Shown here: positions 10,256 through 22,700 of the stretch, piece after piece
Position numbering within the stretch: the first letter of the stretch is position 1
How the letters are laid out: each line of letters starts with the position of its first letter
Origin: Himantopus leucocephalus
Taxonomy: Eukaryota; Chordata; Aves; Charadriiformes; Recurvirostridae
NCBI GenBank assembly: GCA_003993805.1
Contig: RSEF01000002.1
Span: 5,603,572 to 5,667,571 of the forward strand
Direction: 5' to 3'
DNA length: 64,000 bases
Program-made: the position numbers and the translations under genes
The notes under the pieces: generated by a model
The model's input: only the letters and a program-made list of their open reading frames with translations
Databases searched by the model: none
Told to the model about the DNA's origin: nothing

Positions 10256-13200
10256 TTTTCAGTTTAAATAGCACTCAGCAGGTGCGCCAAGCCTGCACGC
10301 GCTGCAGTCCTGGGCTTTACTCGATGGGCATCGGTGGGAAGGGGATCAACATCTTTGGAGGGGACATCAAGCTCTCCCTCACTTTGGACGGCTGTGTGTA
10401 GCCCCGGTAGCTTGTCATTTAAACTATACTAATAGACTATGGAAAGAAACTGGCACCTACCTAGACTGCCTTATTTTCAACATCTATCTTAGGACAGAAT
10501 AAATCAGGGCCTTTTTAATACACGCTGCTCACCCTTATATTTAACATGTGTGGGACTTACACATGATTAAAATCCTGACACTGGTCCATTAGCCAAGAAT
10601 CCCAGAATACCACTAGCAATTCCTTTTAGACCTCTACAGCCCCAGCCATAGCGGTGGTTTATTGGGGTGTCTTCCGCCCCTGTGGCATAAGCTAAATTAT
10701 TAATGGCAAATGTGGAGTTAAAAGCAGGGTGGACAGTAGCTGCTTTTTGCATTCCTCTTGCTATGAGGAGAGAAGTAATTTCAGAAGGGAAAACTAAAAT
10801 AGCGCAGCACAAACTAAGAGGAAACTACCTTCCCTGGCTATCAGGAAACCAAAACCAAACAAGGGTTAACTGGGCAGAGCCAGCACTGACTGTAAGTGGG
10901 AGGTTTGGGCTTTATTTTATTGTTGTTATTAATTTCCTTCCTTTTACTTTCAGTAGATGAGCACAGAGTTATTTACATTAGACGCAGCTGTGCCCCACTG
11001 AGGTATACCGTAAGAGTAATAGAAAAAAAGCAGCTGAAGGCACATGGATAATTTCTGGTACTAACACTACCAAGGGCTTGTGCCATTTTTTCACTTTGGA
11101 GCACACCATGACAATGTCAATTCCCCAGATCTTTGCTGGTCCAGCTGTAGGGTGTCAGAAGGAGGGATGAGCCACTCTCACTTTACAGGACATGAGATGT
11201 TAATGATATGCCAGCTTATCTTCTTTATTCGTGCGTTTATTGCAGAAATAACTAAGAAAGCCTTGGTTTGCGCTGTTATCAGTAGGTTCCAGAGTTAATC
11301 AATTGGAGCAGATCGTGCCCCTCGCTGCATGTCTCTTTTCAGAAGAAGGCTTCACACCCGTTCTCATTTTTGCATTTGGAAGTGTATTTTTCCCACTCAG
11401 ATAAGGGCTAGAGCCCTACAGAAGCAGGGGGATGCAGTGGAGCCTGCACGACTCTGCCTGAACCACTCCCTTTCTTTATACATTTCCTTTCCTCCTACTA
11501 TTTGTCTGCCTCGGCTAATTAGATTATTAAAACATGTGCCTTTTTTGCAGCTCCAGGGATGGTGAGGACCTGACCTCAGCCGGGGGCTCCAGCACAAACA
11601 GTTGGTCAGGAGGAAGGGACGAGCTCCCCACATCCACCTCCACCCCGCTCCCTCCCCTGCTCCCTGGGACCTTGTTTATCTTCACGCCAGCTGAGTTTCC
11701 CAGGGAAACCCAGCACAAGGCATGCACCAGACATTCATTAACTGAGCCGAATGTATCGCTGCCGGATCATTTTTGCACGGTAAAACCCCAGTAAATTCAT
11801 CAGGGCTCACTGCTCCCCTCCCTAGGCTGCTCCTCCAGGGCAGCGGAGCATCTATGTCGTGGTGTCGGTGGAAACGGCTCTGCAGAAAGGCTGGGAGCCT
11901 CAGCAGGAGCCAAAGCGTTTCAGACTCCTGGCATATCCAAAAGTCAATGCCTCATTGCTACACGGCTTCCCTCCCACCCAGGTTTCTGCACAGCCGGCCA
12001 GAGGCTTTATTTATGGGCTGGGATGCTCAGCAGCGAAACGGTTAGAGCTCTTGGCATCAGGGGTCATAATTACCCTTCCAAGTTAACACCCATTGAGATG
12101 AATGGGAGCACACCCTTTTCTGCGGGTGTTATTGTTGCAGTCTGCCTGGCTGCAGACTCAAAGGCGAGCGTTTACCTTGGTTTGCAACCAGAAAGGCTAG
12201 AAACCGCCTCCCTCCCTCTCTCTCTTTTTTTAATAAAAGGAAAAGGAAAGTTTTGCTTTTGCAGATTTGTGGGGTGGGGAATGAGGGGGAATGGTGAAGC
12301 AATATAATTTGGGCCTGGTGGTGCTGAGCACCTATAAAGTCTTCTGGCTTTGGAGAGGCTGAAGTGCTCTGGGAACCAAGCTCCTGGGTTCAGCCCGGTT
12401 CCCGTTGGCGGCCGGGGAAAGTTGTGTTATCTTTTCCTCATATCTGAGAAAAGGTTGAACCTAATAAGCAGCTGGAGCTGCTATTCCCCCCACCCCCCAC
12501 CCCAAACTGCTGGATCTTCCCACACTCGGCTACTGCAGGCGTATCCTGGGGTACAGTCACCGTCCTGGCAGCAGCACCATGGTGATGTCCATCTGAGAGA
12601 TGGAGCTGAGCTACGGCTGGGGCTGCAGCATGGTTTGGACATCCCTCCAAGGGCATCTCAGCCCACTGGCTACCTTTCCCCCAAAAGAGCTCTGGCAGGT
12701 GCAAACCATGAGTGATGGGAAGGGGCTGAGCCCTGATCTGGACAAGGGCACCTTCAGCCCGTGGATACTTCAGCCATCAGGTGTTCATATGGGTACAGCA
12801 GAAGAGCTGCCGACCCCATGGCAGAGGAGATGCTCACCCCACCTGCCTGCCAGAAGCTGCTTTCCACCCGAGCAGAAGGAGTTGGCAGGGGAAAGCAACA
12901 TGTCTGCTCTTTAATCTCCGATTCCCATCCTGGCACGCCTTACCCATTTCGACACCCGTTACCATTCCCCACTCCGACCTGGGAATCCGCAATCAGGGCA
13001 GCTAAAACCAGCCGGGACCACAAACGGGTGCCTGGAGGTCGTGTTTGCAGGAGGAGATGTTTGCCAAGCAGCCCGGAGGGACACCGCTCCACTAACGTGG
13101 TGTTTTGTGTCGGGATAACAAACTCACCTCAGGGGCTCATGTGCACTTGAAAGGGTTCGGTGGGAGAAGCAGCACAACACCGGTCCTCCGGGGAAGATGC

Positions 13201-15000
13201 AGACTTTGCCATCAGAGGAGAGCTTTGGCTGGGATAGTCTGGAGCAGTTAGAATAAAATAAACTACCCTGGCACAAAGGTTTTGTTTCTTGATTAACATG
13301 AGTTGTACATTTAGCAGCAGGGGGACTAAGGACCTGCAATACTGCCCACCCTGCTCACAGCACCGTTTGCATGCATGTAACCCAGGGTATGTAATAAAAA
13401 GCAAGAAAAAATATCTTTACCGTGCCACCCTACCCCCTTGTAGCTGCTTTCCCTCCAGGGTGCAAATAAGAGTTGCAAGTACCCATGTGCCAGGGATTAT
13501 TTGCAGGAAATATTATGCTGGCTAAGGGTTTGAGGGTGTTTTCATCCGTGCTTTTAAGTGTAGTAAAACAAGGCTCAGGTACAGGCTGCCTGGCAGGAGC
13601 AGCCCTAAGGCCTCGGGAACTTGGGATTTTCATCCCCTCTGAGCTCCCCTGTATTTGTTTGTGCAGCCAAAGCCCCACGGGAATGCCGGTAGGATGCTCT
13701 GTGTGTGCCACGCAGAGTCACACATATGTATGCACAAACACAACCACGGCTGGATGGATAACCCCAAGGCAAAACCATTTCCTAAAACCTTCTCCTTCAG
13801 CTCCCGAAGGGGACAGGAGCAGGGTGGCGGTGGGATCTGGGCACCCTGTGGGATGGCGGCACCCGTTCCTGAGGACCGCGTTCCTCCTGACCCCACTGCT
13901 CCGACCGCCTGGCCGCAGCCAGCCCCCGCTCCCTGCAAAATCACACCTCAGGCACAGCTGCCAGCACATGCGGGTCCAATTAGTACAAGATCAGGAGGCA
14001 AGTCCCCCAATTCCCAAGATGAGAAACAAAACCATATACAACGGTCTTATTTGCTTTTTTTAATGGCTACTCTTAGTCGCAAAGGCTTCAAACACGCTGA
14101 AAATAAATTCCGGTTAATAAAATCCTGTAAAGTTGTGGACTTTGAAGAGGTTTGGTTTCAAGAAAAAACATTGGCTAGGACAGGATTGTCCAAGGAATTG
14201 AGAAAGCTGGGCGGCGTTTCTGCAGAAACGAAACTTCTTCTGCACCGGGTGCAGTGTATAAACACCTGAGTGGCCCCAAGAGCAAGGGAGTTCAGTGAAA
14301 TCACATGATCTTCCATAAAACCTTTAGGAATCGGATACGAACTGGTTCTGTGAGCTGAGGATAATGCAGATGCGTAATAAATGAGGGAAGAGAAATTTGG
14401 TTGCAAAGAAATCCACTCCTAAGTAAATCCTTATCTAAACACGCTGCTCAAAAGCACTCAGCCTGTGCTGCTGTGACTGTGCTCCTCATTATATTTCAGA
14501 GCGGCAGCAGATAAAATACGATTAAAAACCCTCCCTCCACCCAGTTACACCAAAAAAAAGGTTTTGCCAGCCTGAGAAATTTGTATGTTTGTAACCAGAG
14601 ATGCAAATGAAAGTCCGCCGTTCTTACTCTTGCGCAGCGACAACATTGTTGTCCGCTGTTTGTTTTTCCCGGTTCAGCTGGGAGTCAGGCAGTTTATGTG
14701 AAAGCAAAAGGTGATGCTCCGCTCAAAAATAAACTGGAGCTCGAGCGATCATGGGCTGCTTTATAGCCAGTCTGAAAACAAGCCCAAGAAGAACTGGTGC
14801 AAACACGCATTGCCGTGCGCCTGTGCTGATGTGAGCCGTGTTAGCATCACTCCTTAAACGCAAATCATTGCAACGTGTGTTTGTCTGTTGTTTTCACAGC
14901 AGTGACAGTGGAAGATGCTCACACCGGGGTAATCCAGCCTATGGGCACCTGCAGTCACCCAGTGCCAGCAACTTTTCCTCCTTTTCCTGCAGTTCCTTGC
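10256..15000. other. Non-coding, nothing named
   Basis: I see no gene. A short inverted repeat (cccatt at 12089-12094, aatggg at 12101-12106) lies in a stretch resembling old interspersed repeats. A C-rich run lies at about 12486-12504. An octamer ATGCAAAT lies near 14601-14608. The overlapping frames of about 200 codons at 13473-14269 run in two phases of one strand plus the opposite strand, which points to low stop density and not to coding. Confidence 0.45.
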
Positions 15001-15240
15001 CCTGCGCTGAGCTCCAGACCCCACGAGCAAGGCTGGAGACATCTCAGGGATTTCTGCACGGGGCTGCGGCAAAGTGCCGATGGGATGCAAAGCCTTGGCG
15101 AGACCCGGCTGCCGGCTCAGCACCGGTGGGCCACGGGTGAGCACGCTGCCCGTGCAGGCGTGAGCCAGATTAGCTGATGGGTAAAGTCAGTGCGGTTTGG
15201 TGGTTGGAGCCCAGGCCAGCACGGCAGAAGAGCCGAGCTC
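15001..15240. promoter_or_regulatory. CpG-rich patch, borderline CpG island
   Basis: By hand I count 16 CpG in 240 bases with G+C near 65%, an observed/expected ratio of about 0.6. That just meets the usual island criteria. No gene start is evident beside it. It could be a minor promoter or enhancer, or only a locally CpG-retaining stretch. Confidence 0.3.
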
Positions 15241-16865
15241 TTGCTCCATCTGTCACCAGCTTCCTCTGTGAGCTGGAGTGTTTATTCACACACGCGAGAC
15301 TTGGAAAAGAGCTCAGAAAGCTGTTTTCTTTCAAACCCAACTGGCTGCGGGTCGGATTAAAACGATGCTGTCGAGACTGCAAAGCACTCTCCCTCTCCGG
15401 AGTGGTGCCCACGTAACGGAGACGCTCTCTGCTCTGCTAATATTTACAGGCAATAGATTTGGTCAGACTCTAATGATCACCTTTCTTGCTTAACAGGACT
15501 TCCTTCTCGTACCCATCTGCGGTACTCATAGCCCCGGCTGTCAGCTGTGTAAATTTGCTGAAAAGCAGAACTGCACAAATAACTGATAGGGGTGAGGGGT
15601 GGCCAGACCCGAAAAAATAAACGTATTTGCCATGGGGTAACCAGACACAAACGTTTTCCAGCTAGGAAGGGGGAAAGCGGCATTTTAATGAAATAACTTT
15701 GTTTCAGGCCAAACAAGCAAACGAGCACTTTGTCTGACCACAGTGATCTCTTAAGTGTTTTTATAAATTGCTCAGATAATTTGTTAATACGAGAGAAGCT
15801 TCAAAGAGGAGTGAAATATTTCTACTAAAAAATAACGTCTTCTTTTTTTTTTTTCACTCAGGAACAATTTCCTGAAATTGCTTTCAGTCAGTGAAACATT
15901 GCAGTCAAGCCCATCTGCATATTTTGGAGGAAAAAACTGCCTTCTTCCACCTCGCGTCTTCTCTGTCTTTTAACCTAACTGCATCCTCACCCATTTAATC
16001 CCCTTTCCTTGCTTCCTCCTTTTCTCCTGTAACAAATGTGAATTTCCTCTCTTTTTTTTTTCTTTTTCGCCCTGTCTAACCCGTTATCTGATCCGTGCTC
16101 TCTCAGTCCTGACCTCTCTTTCCTCCAGCTGACCTTCCTATCGCACCACTGGTATCCATTTATCTTCTCCTCCCCAAACCCACCTCTTCCCATTTTCTTT
16201 CCCATAGCCGTGAATCACGGAGCAGCCCCGGGGAGGTGGGCTGCGGGGTGTTATAGGAATAAGAGTGGGGAATAAGGGGTAAACCCAAACCCGAGCTGCA
16301 CAGGGCTGGGAAGGGAGCCCTGTTGCAATATTCCCTGAGTGACATTTATACTTCGATAACCTGAACCAAAACTCTGGATCCGACATCCTTAAATTGCGGG
16401 TGTGAAGGTAGCATAGCTCAGCGTTCACTCCCGAGGACATGGCCTTAAATTAACGAGGTCCCTTCATCGGTCCCTTCGCGACACTCATCACCTCTGCTCA
16501 ATGTTAGGTGCCACACATCGGGCATTGGGACTCTGCCCTCCAGGTCCCCATCCACCCCGGTGCGATGTGATAAGGTCTTTGCCAGGCTCCGCAGGCTTCC
16601 CGGGCTGCCCTGCACAGCAAACATCTAAAGATGGCTTGGAGCCAGCGCCGGGTTGTAACGGAGATGTGGTGTTCACATGGACGGTATCCGATCACGTATT
16701 GCAGGCAGGGATCGCTAATAAAAGCCAGTGCTCTTCGGAGGGCAACTTTGCAAGCAAATAGGGCACAAGAAAGGAGCTAAATATTCCCTTCCCCCCACCA
16801 GCTCTTTTGTTCGCAGCTTGCTGCCACCCTCCTTGCCGTAAAAGAGCAAAGCAGTAGGACATCTG
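15241..16865. other. Non-coding, nothing recognised
   Basis: The stretch contains pyrimidine-rich runs near 15842-15854 and 16046-16067. Open frames are short and unrecognised. Confidence 0.5.
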
Positions 16866-16901
16866 ATCTCTTCTCCCTGGGATCCAGTGATAGGACACGT
16901 G
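16866..16901 (+). mobile_element. CR1 LINE fragment running into gap
   Basis: The last 36 bases before the 100-N gap match an internal CR1 block that in other copies reads like atctcttctccctggtgacc and then agtgataggac. The rest of the element must lie in the gap, because the sequence after the gap (17002 onward) is unrelated. The (TATTC)n run near 17110-17130 could be a relic of a CR1 tail, but this is not certain. Confidence 0.6.
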
Positions 16902-17001
16902 NNNNNNNNNNNNNNNNNNNNNNNNNNNNNNNNNNNNNNNNNNNNNNNNNNNNNNNNNNNNNNNNNNNNNNNNNNNNNNNNNNNNNNNNNNNNNNNNNNN
17001 N
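16902..17001. other. Assembly gap, 100 N
   Basis: A second run of exactly one hundred N, again at a CR1 element. The true length is unknown. Confidence 0.99.
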
Positions 17002-17259
17002 GATGTGAGCACTCACCCCTTAATAATCATGTTTGGGTTCTACATGGCTAAATTTCTCAAGGTGCAGCTTTTACTGTGGTGTTTCTCAATCCAAATTCAC
17101 GNTTCCTATGCTATTCTATTCTATTCTATTCATCTACCTTTCATCCAGTGGATGGGTAGGGATGTGAGCACTCACCCCTTAATAATCATGTTTGGGTTCT
17201 ACAGGGCTAAATTTCTCAAGGTGCAGTTTTTACTGTGGTGTTTCTCAATCCAAATTCAC
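17002..17259. repeat. 99-bp direct duplication around a single N
   Basis: Copies at 17002-17100 and 17161-17259 differ at only two positions by eye. Between them lie a single N (17102), a (TATTC)n run and about 30 bases of other sequence. The left copy abuts the 100-N gap. This may be a short tandem array with a period of about 159 bp, or the same contig end placed twice. Confidence 0.8.
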
Positions 17260-19663
17260 TTTAAAGCCAGAAATAGCCCCTGGCCACCTGGCTGCTCAAT
17301 GGGCACAGCTGCTGACCCTCCTCGAGCCATGAGCAGAGCCTCAGAGCCCACCGCTTGTTTAACCCACCGACTTGGACCTTCCCGGTGGAGCTGCCCCACG
17401 TTGGGAGCACCAGCCAGCCCTGCAGACAGGCAGCAGCATCTGAGGTTTTTGCGGTGCGGGGCTTTGTGTAGCGCTGGGGTTCCCCGAGGCTCGGGGAGTC
17501 TCCAGGGTGGGGAGCTGGCACGGCCGCGTGTGCTACCACCCCTCCCCGGGCAGCAAGGTCTGGTTAAACACCGCGACACCGAAGAGGAACCAAGGGGCTT
17601 CCTGGGGGAAATGGTGGTCAATGAGAAGAGTTTCTGTTTTGTCTAAATTTTCCGTGGAAAAATTCCCCCTTTTCAGAGAAAAGCTGCATGCCCAGTTGTT
17701 ATGGAGAAATATATCTATATACATATAAACATTCACACACTAATATACAAAGTGTAAACACATCTCTGTGTGTGTATATACACATATATATGTATACATC
17801 TACACAGACATATTTTGATTTGAGGCATATTCTCCAGTAACAAGTGTTTCCAAATTGTAGCGAGTTTCTGTGCAGAAAAAGGACAATTTTAAAATCCCGT
17901 AACTGAAAACCCAATCTTTAAAAGAAATTGATTTTAAAAGAAAATTTCCAACCACTGCTGCTGCTCAGCATTGACTAACCATCCGCAGAGGAGTGGTTCG
18001 CTGGCATGGATGTGGTAGAAGAGTTATCATCAAACTCTCGCAGGAGGTCCAGAGGTTTTGCTGTTCATTCTCAAACCAGTTGGCAAAATGGAATAAATGG
18101 ACCAGAAAAAGGAGGGGTTTTTTTTGGTATAGGAGCATCTCTGCTAGGGCTTTTAGTTATGGTGGGGAAGGGTGTAAGCTTAGTGGCTATATCTAAGTGT
18201 GAATTGCCACCTGACATCGCTCCAGTGAGTATCTCCACTGAACCACCCGTCCACAGGTAACTCCGGCGTGCCCTGGCCTGACCTCTTCATTTAAGTAGGT
18301 TGCAGTTCTCCTGATTTTTTTGGAGCTCCCCAGACCCTCTCTGAATGTGTTTTCTGCTGCTGTGCCCCAGAAATGGGACTCTGTGGTGCAGATGGACCCA
18401 CCAGCCTTTTGGACATCATGAGTTCGTTGTTCCTCTCTCCTCAGGTCATACTGCAGCAGGATCGCACAAGCACACGTACTTTGCAGGAGCTCAAAGCACA
18501 ATCACTCTTCACTGTAGCACAAGGAATAAACAGCTGCAGAGACAAAACAATACAACTTCTGCAGGCACTTCCCTGCCTGGGATTTTGTTTTTTCTTGTAT
18601 TCTGCTGACTTTATTCATATACCCAAAAAATGTCCTGTATCTTTCTCCTCCTACACAGCGTTTCTCTTCTAAACCATTGACTTCTCCCCCCTCCTCTAAG
18701 GAAGCTTTCTTTTCCCCATGCAGGTTCTTCAATTTAAAGGATGTCTNAAGGATGTCTGTTTTAAAAAAAAAAAAAAAAAAAAATCCTGCCTCTTTGTTCT
18801 TTCTTCTACACAAGTTTCCTTTTAAGTGGCTGGAGAGACCTTGATTTCTCTAAGTGCCAGAACCCTTTGTCAGGCTGGCTCTCTGATCAGGCTCCTCGGT
18901 GGAGCTAAATCCCTTGCCAAGCTTTCCCACATTTAGCCAGCAGCCCCTTTGAGCTTTGAGTCTTGAAAAACTGGCTTGTCCTCAGCAGCAGCTATCTCTT
19001 TGTCCGACACAGCTCCATTTGAATGGGTAATCATCAAAGTTTAACGAGCCTCTTTTGTGAGTCTTATTCCAGGTGGAAGGATTTTTAGATATTTTTTTTT
19101 TTTCTTGTGGGTTTTGGCTCAAAAATATGTAGGCAAGAAGGGAAAGCAAAGAGCTCCATACCCAAAGCAGAGTTTGCTGCTTGATACCTGCCTAAGCCCT
19201 TCCAGTGAAATTGTACCAACAATTTAGACAAGGTGCAAGGACAGAGAGGGAGAACAGGTTAGCACCCCGGCCTCTGTTAGCTACTTAGTGCTCGGACAAG
19301 ACATGGAGAGAGACGGCAACAAACCATTGAACTAGGGTTTGAGAACGCCCTTGGCTTGTTCAGAGCCTGAAAGTTTCCAGCTACAACTTCACCTTTTCTC
19401 ACTTCACCTCCAGCCCAGCTCTCAGGTGCTGCATTTGTGCCTGATTTCTGACCCTTCCAGGAGCAGAAGAGTCTTAATTATGAGCCTGTGACCAGAGAGA
19501 AGGAGCTCTTCAACTCAGTAGTTACCAACCTTGGAATAAGCTCAACCAATCCTCTCCCAGAGGTCCACAAATCTAAGAAAAGATTATGTCAATCAAACGC
19601 TGCCTGCCTTTTTGGGTAGCTGGTGGCTCTGGGACATCTGCAGGAAAAGAGCCGGCTCTGATA
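17260..19663. other. Non-coding with simple repeats and a CpG-rich patch
   Basis: The first 320 bases are G+C rich, with about 15 CpG in 17341-17580 by hand count. At about 17700-17815 there is an alternating purine-pyrimidine tract built of TA and CA/TG steps. A poly-A run lies at 18763-18783, just after the single N at 18747, which is itself flanked by two copies of aaggatgtct. An 84-codon frame at 18006-18260 begins with ATG, contains a hydrophobic segment at about residues 38-60 and ends at a CAG|GTAACT donor-like site. I do not recognise it. Confidence 0.45.
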
Positions 19664-19730
19664 ATTAGAGGAGGAGAAGAAAAAAGGATAGTTAGAGGAG
19701 GGGAAGAAAAAAGGATAGTTAGAGGAGGGG
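19664..19730 (+). repeat. 27-bp minisatellite, 2.5 copies
   Basis: Units lie at 19664-19690 and 19691-19717 with a partial third at 19718-19730. Each contains ttagaggag, then gaagaaaaaaggata. The unit length divides by three, so an overlapping frame carries a repeated RGGEEKRIV peptide. This is a consequence of the repeat and not evidence of a gene. Confidence 0.9.
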
Positions 19731-22700
19731 ACGTCACTACACTTCCCATCCCTGGCTGCACAAATTCTCAATTACTTCAAAGTTGACCTCTGCAGGTGGA
19801 GCTCGGGTGGCTTCTCCGGCTGAGCCTCCAGCCGGCGCATTGGGGAGGGGTTTGGAGGTTGATAGCTGTGCTGTCAAGACAAGTTATTTCCCAGAAAATC
19901 AAATCATCTTTTGTTGTTGTTGTTTCTTTCTTTCTGGGATAAGAAACGCTGCTAAATCAGCTAAAGTAAATCACTGACAGCAGCTGCAGAATATTCAAAG
20001 CAGCGGGCGTGTTACTGCCCTTCTGTAAAGCTCTGCCAGGCACGTAGAAGACGAGGTCACTACGTGGGCAATTAATTAAAAATTAATAAATAAACAAGGG
20101 ACTGCATTATCAGTGTAAAATAGATGCTAATGGTCACAGTGAGGTCACAGGGTCTTCTGAGGCCTATCTGAAGGGGTTATAAAAGTCTGCATGGCCTACC
20201 TTGGCCAAAGCCTAGTGATAACTTTGGGCAGCAGGTGAAAGAGTCCACCTGGTATTTAGGTGCCCAGTTGAATTAGGAGTGAGGCACCTAAATGTTGTTA
20301 AGGGATTTGCAAACTACACACCACGGGCTCGGCAGGCCTCAGAAGAGGTTGGCACATGGTATGGGGGTGCATTTCACCTGGGCAGGTAGCTTTCCTGCAG
20401 ATTTTCTAAGATTTCTCCATCTGCATCTCCTCTTGACTTCACCAGCTCCTAAAGTGGAGCCCACAGCTTTCCAGTGGCTTGAGCCTCTTGAACAGACCCA
20501 CTCTCACCATGGGTCCCAGAGGAATGGTGGAGCATCCAAGAAGGGCTCGGCTTGAGGTGGATCTCAAGCAGTTGAGTTGTTAGCAGGTGCTTTGTTGTTG
20601 GGGTGGCAGGAAGAGCAGGCTAGCTGTGTTACTGTCTTACAGGACCCAAAGGGGCATCTAGGCTTTAACTCAGCTCAGTGTCTTGAGGACTGGGGAAGAG
20701 TGGGAGGCAAATTAACCAGAACTGAGACAGGAAAGCCACAAAAGGACGTGCTGAATTCTTGGAAATCAGGCCTTAAAAACAGGTATTATTTCCTNATGAG
20801 AATTGAGAAGAAAATAACAAAACCAGGTCCTCTTTCAGCAAATGGTTTGGGCTGGTTTGCCAGCTGGGAAAGGATGTCTTCAGCAGAACTGAAGCAGCCT
20901 GCGGCTGTGGTCTAAGANAAAAAAAAAAAAAAAAAGAGGTAATCTGGCTGCATTTGCACAGCCTGTTTACATTTGTCTGGTGAAAATGCTCTGACAAATC
21001 AGTTTGCTGGGAAGAATGGTTGCAGAGGCCGACTTCACCACCTACAAATTCTGTTGCTTGGCCTTCAGATGTTCAGTTTCCAGGTAATGAGGTTTGGTGC
21101 TCAGGCTGCCCCTTGCGTAGGACCACAAGCCTTTTTCATGCTCCTGGTGAGGACACCTTGAGTGGGGTTGATGTCTGTCAGTTGCCAAGAACATAAGCAT
21201 GAGTCAGAGATGCCTACACTGGCTTCCCACACATCCATCCACTGTGTCATCTCAGTGCAGCCAAACTTTTATCACTCCTGCTGCACTGCTCTGCCTGGGC
21301 TTCCCAACTAGTTTAGGAACCCCCATGCAATGAGACATAAAGCAGGGTCTTCCTCCAAGCCCATCATACGGCCATACATATGGCTGCTAGGAAAGCTTCT
21401 CAAATCCAGGGATGCTGTCTTGATGCTCAATCTCTGACCTGAGATGCCAGCTTGACCCCTACAATAGCTCTCTCCATGTCCTCGAGTTGAATGGTGGCTC
21501 ATCTAAATTTAACGAAACCTCTTTGTGAGCCTTACGCTAGGCATAAGGATCACCTTGTCCTTCTTGGAGGGCTGGAGGCAGGAATCAGATAAAAAAAGTG
21601 ACCTCATAGCCAAAACTGTTTTCTCTGTGATACCAATATTGCAACACTCCACCACTATTAGTGACACCGTGGGACAAATTACCATCTTACTCCCCGCAAG
21701 AAGAGGGAACCTATAGATTAGAGTCACCATCTCACACCCCTCCCATGCTCCATGGATCGCTCTCAGTCACGTTAGATCAATTTAATGGGACCTCTGTGCA
21801 GCTTTTGGATGTGTCAGGAGGAAAAAGCTGGATGCTATTTTTATCTGATTATCGTCCAAACAAAGCCAATGTGACAGGTTTCAGAATTAAACACAGCATT
21901 AAAACCAGTTTGGCTGCTTTATTGCCACCACCTGAATGAATGAACACCTGGATGGAGAAGGCAGGTCCCAACAGACCAGAGTTAGACATTTGGCAGCGAT
22001 ATCGAGGGCATCTCTCAGCAGTGGAGTGGTTAACACTCATGGGCCTTGCCAGACAAAGCGTTTTAATCGTTGAACACCAGTTAGCAACGCCTGCTTCGAT
22101 GAATGCAGCGATATCTCTACTTTCTCTCAGCACTGCTATTTCCAGCTTTCAGGCAAACAGCACTTCGCTTTTAGCTAATTACTCTGAGAGAGCAGCAGCG
22201 TTTCTGGAGCTGCAGGTTTCGCACCGTTCCTATTAATATCCCCCAGGGCTTCCAGGTTTGTGTTTCCTTGGGATAACACTGATCTCTCTCTTTGCCGTTA
22301 CCACTCAGGTCTTGTGCATCCACCCTCTCCCAACCACTTAACAAGGCAGCTAGCTAATAATTTCCCTTATCACATAACCCTCCTGATAAAGCTGCTTTGC
22401 AAGAGCAGTGAGGACCGATGCCTGGTTCCCTTAGGTCTGCCCCTGGCTCCAGTGGAGACTGGAGCCTCCCAGCAGAAGAGGAGCAGACGCCTTGGGCTGG
22501 AGCCGTGCCGGGCTCAGTGCTGTCTCACCCCTCACTGTGACTCTTCCCTTGCTGTCCCCAAGAACTGGCTGGCTTGACCTAAACACCACAGCCCTAGAGG
22601 GCACAAGGAGGGGTAGGTGCCGAAAAACAGCTCCGAGAAAAGCCAGCAAGCTCAGCGGGGAGACACCGAACGTGGCTGACAGGAGGTGCTGAGGAGAGGG

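Noticed and set aside
13473..14269. Overlapping plus-strand frames of about 200 codons as a possible gene
   Set aside because: Two phases of one strand and the opposite strand are all open, the translations show no domain, and no splice or promoter context supports them.
17005..17646. 213-codon frame with an internal repeated segment
   Set aside because: Its first half is the 99-bp duplication around a single N and would vanish if one copy is an artefact.
17990..18260. Exon bounded by ccgcag and CAG|GTAACT with a hydrophobic product
   Set aside because: The only good branch-point-like site (TTGACTAAC, 17971-17979) is about ten bases from the acceptor, which is too close, and the product is unrecognised.
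21661..22236. Two in-phase frames separated by one stop as a broken gene
   Set aside because: Neither half resembles a known family and no frame-preserving pattern is visible. Chance is sufficient.
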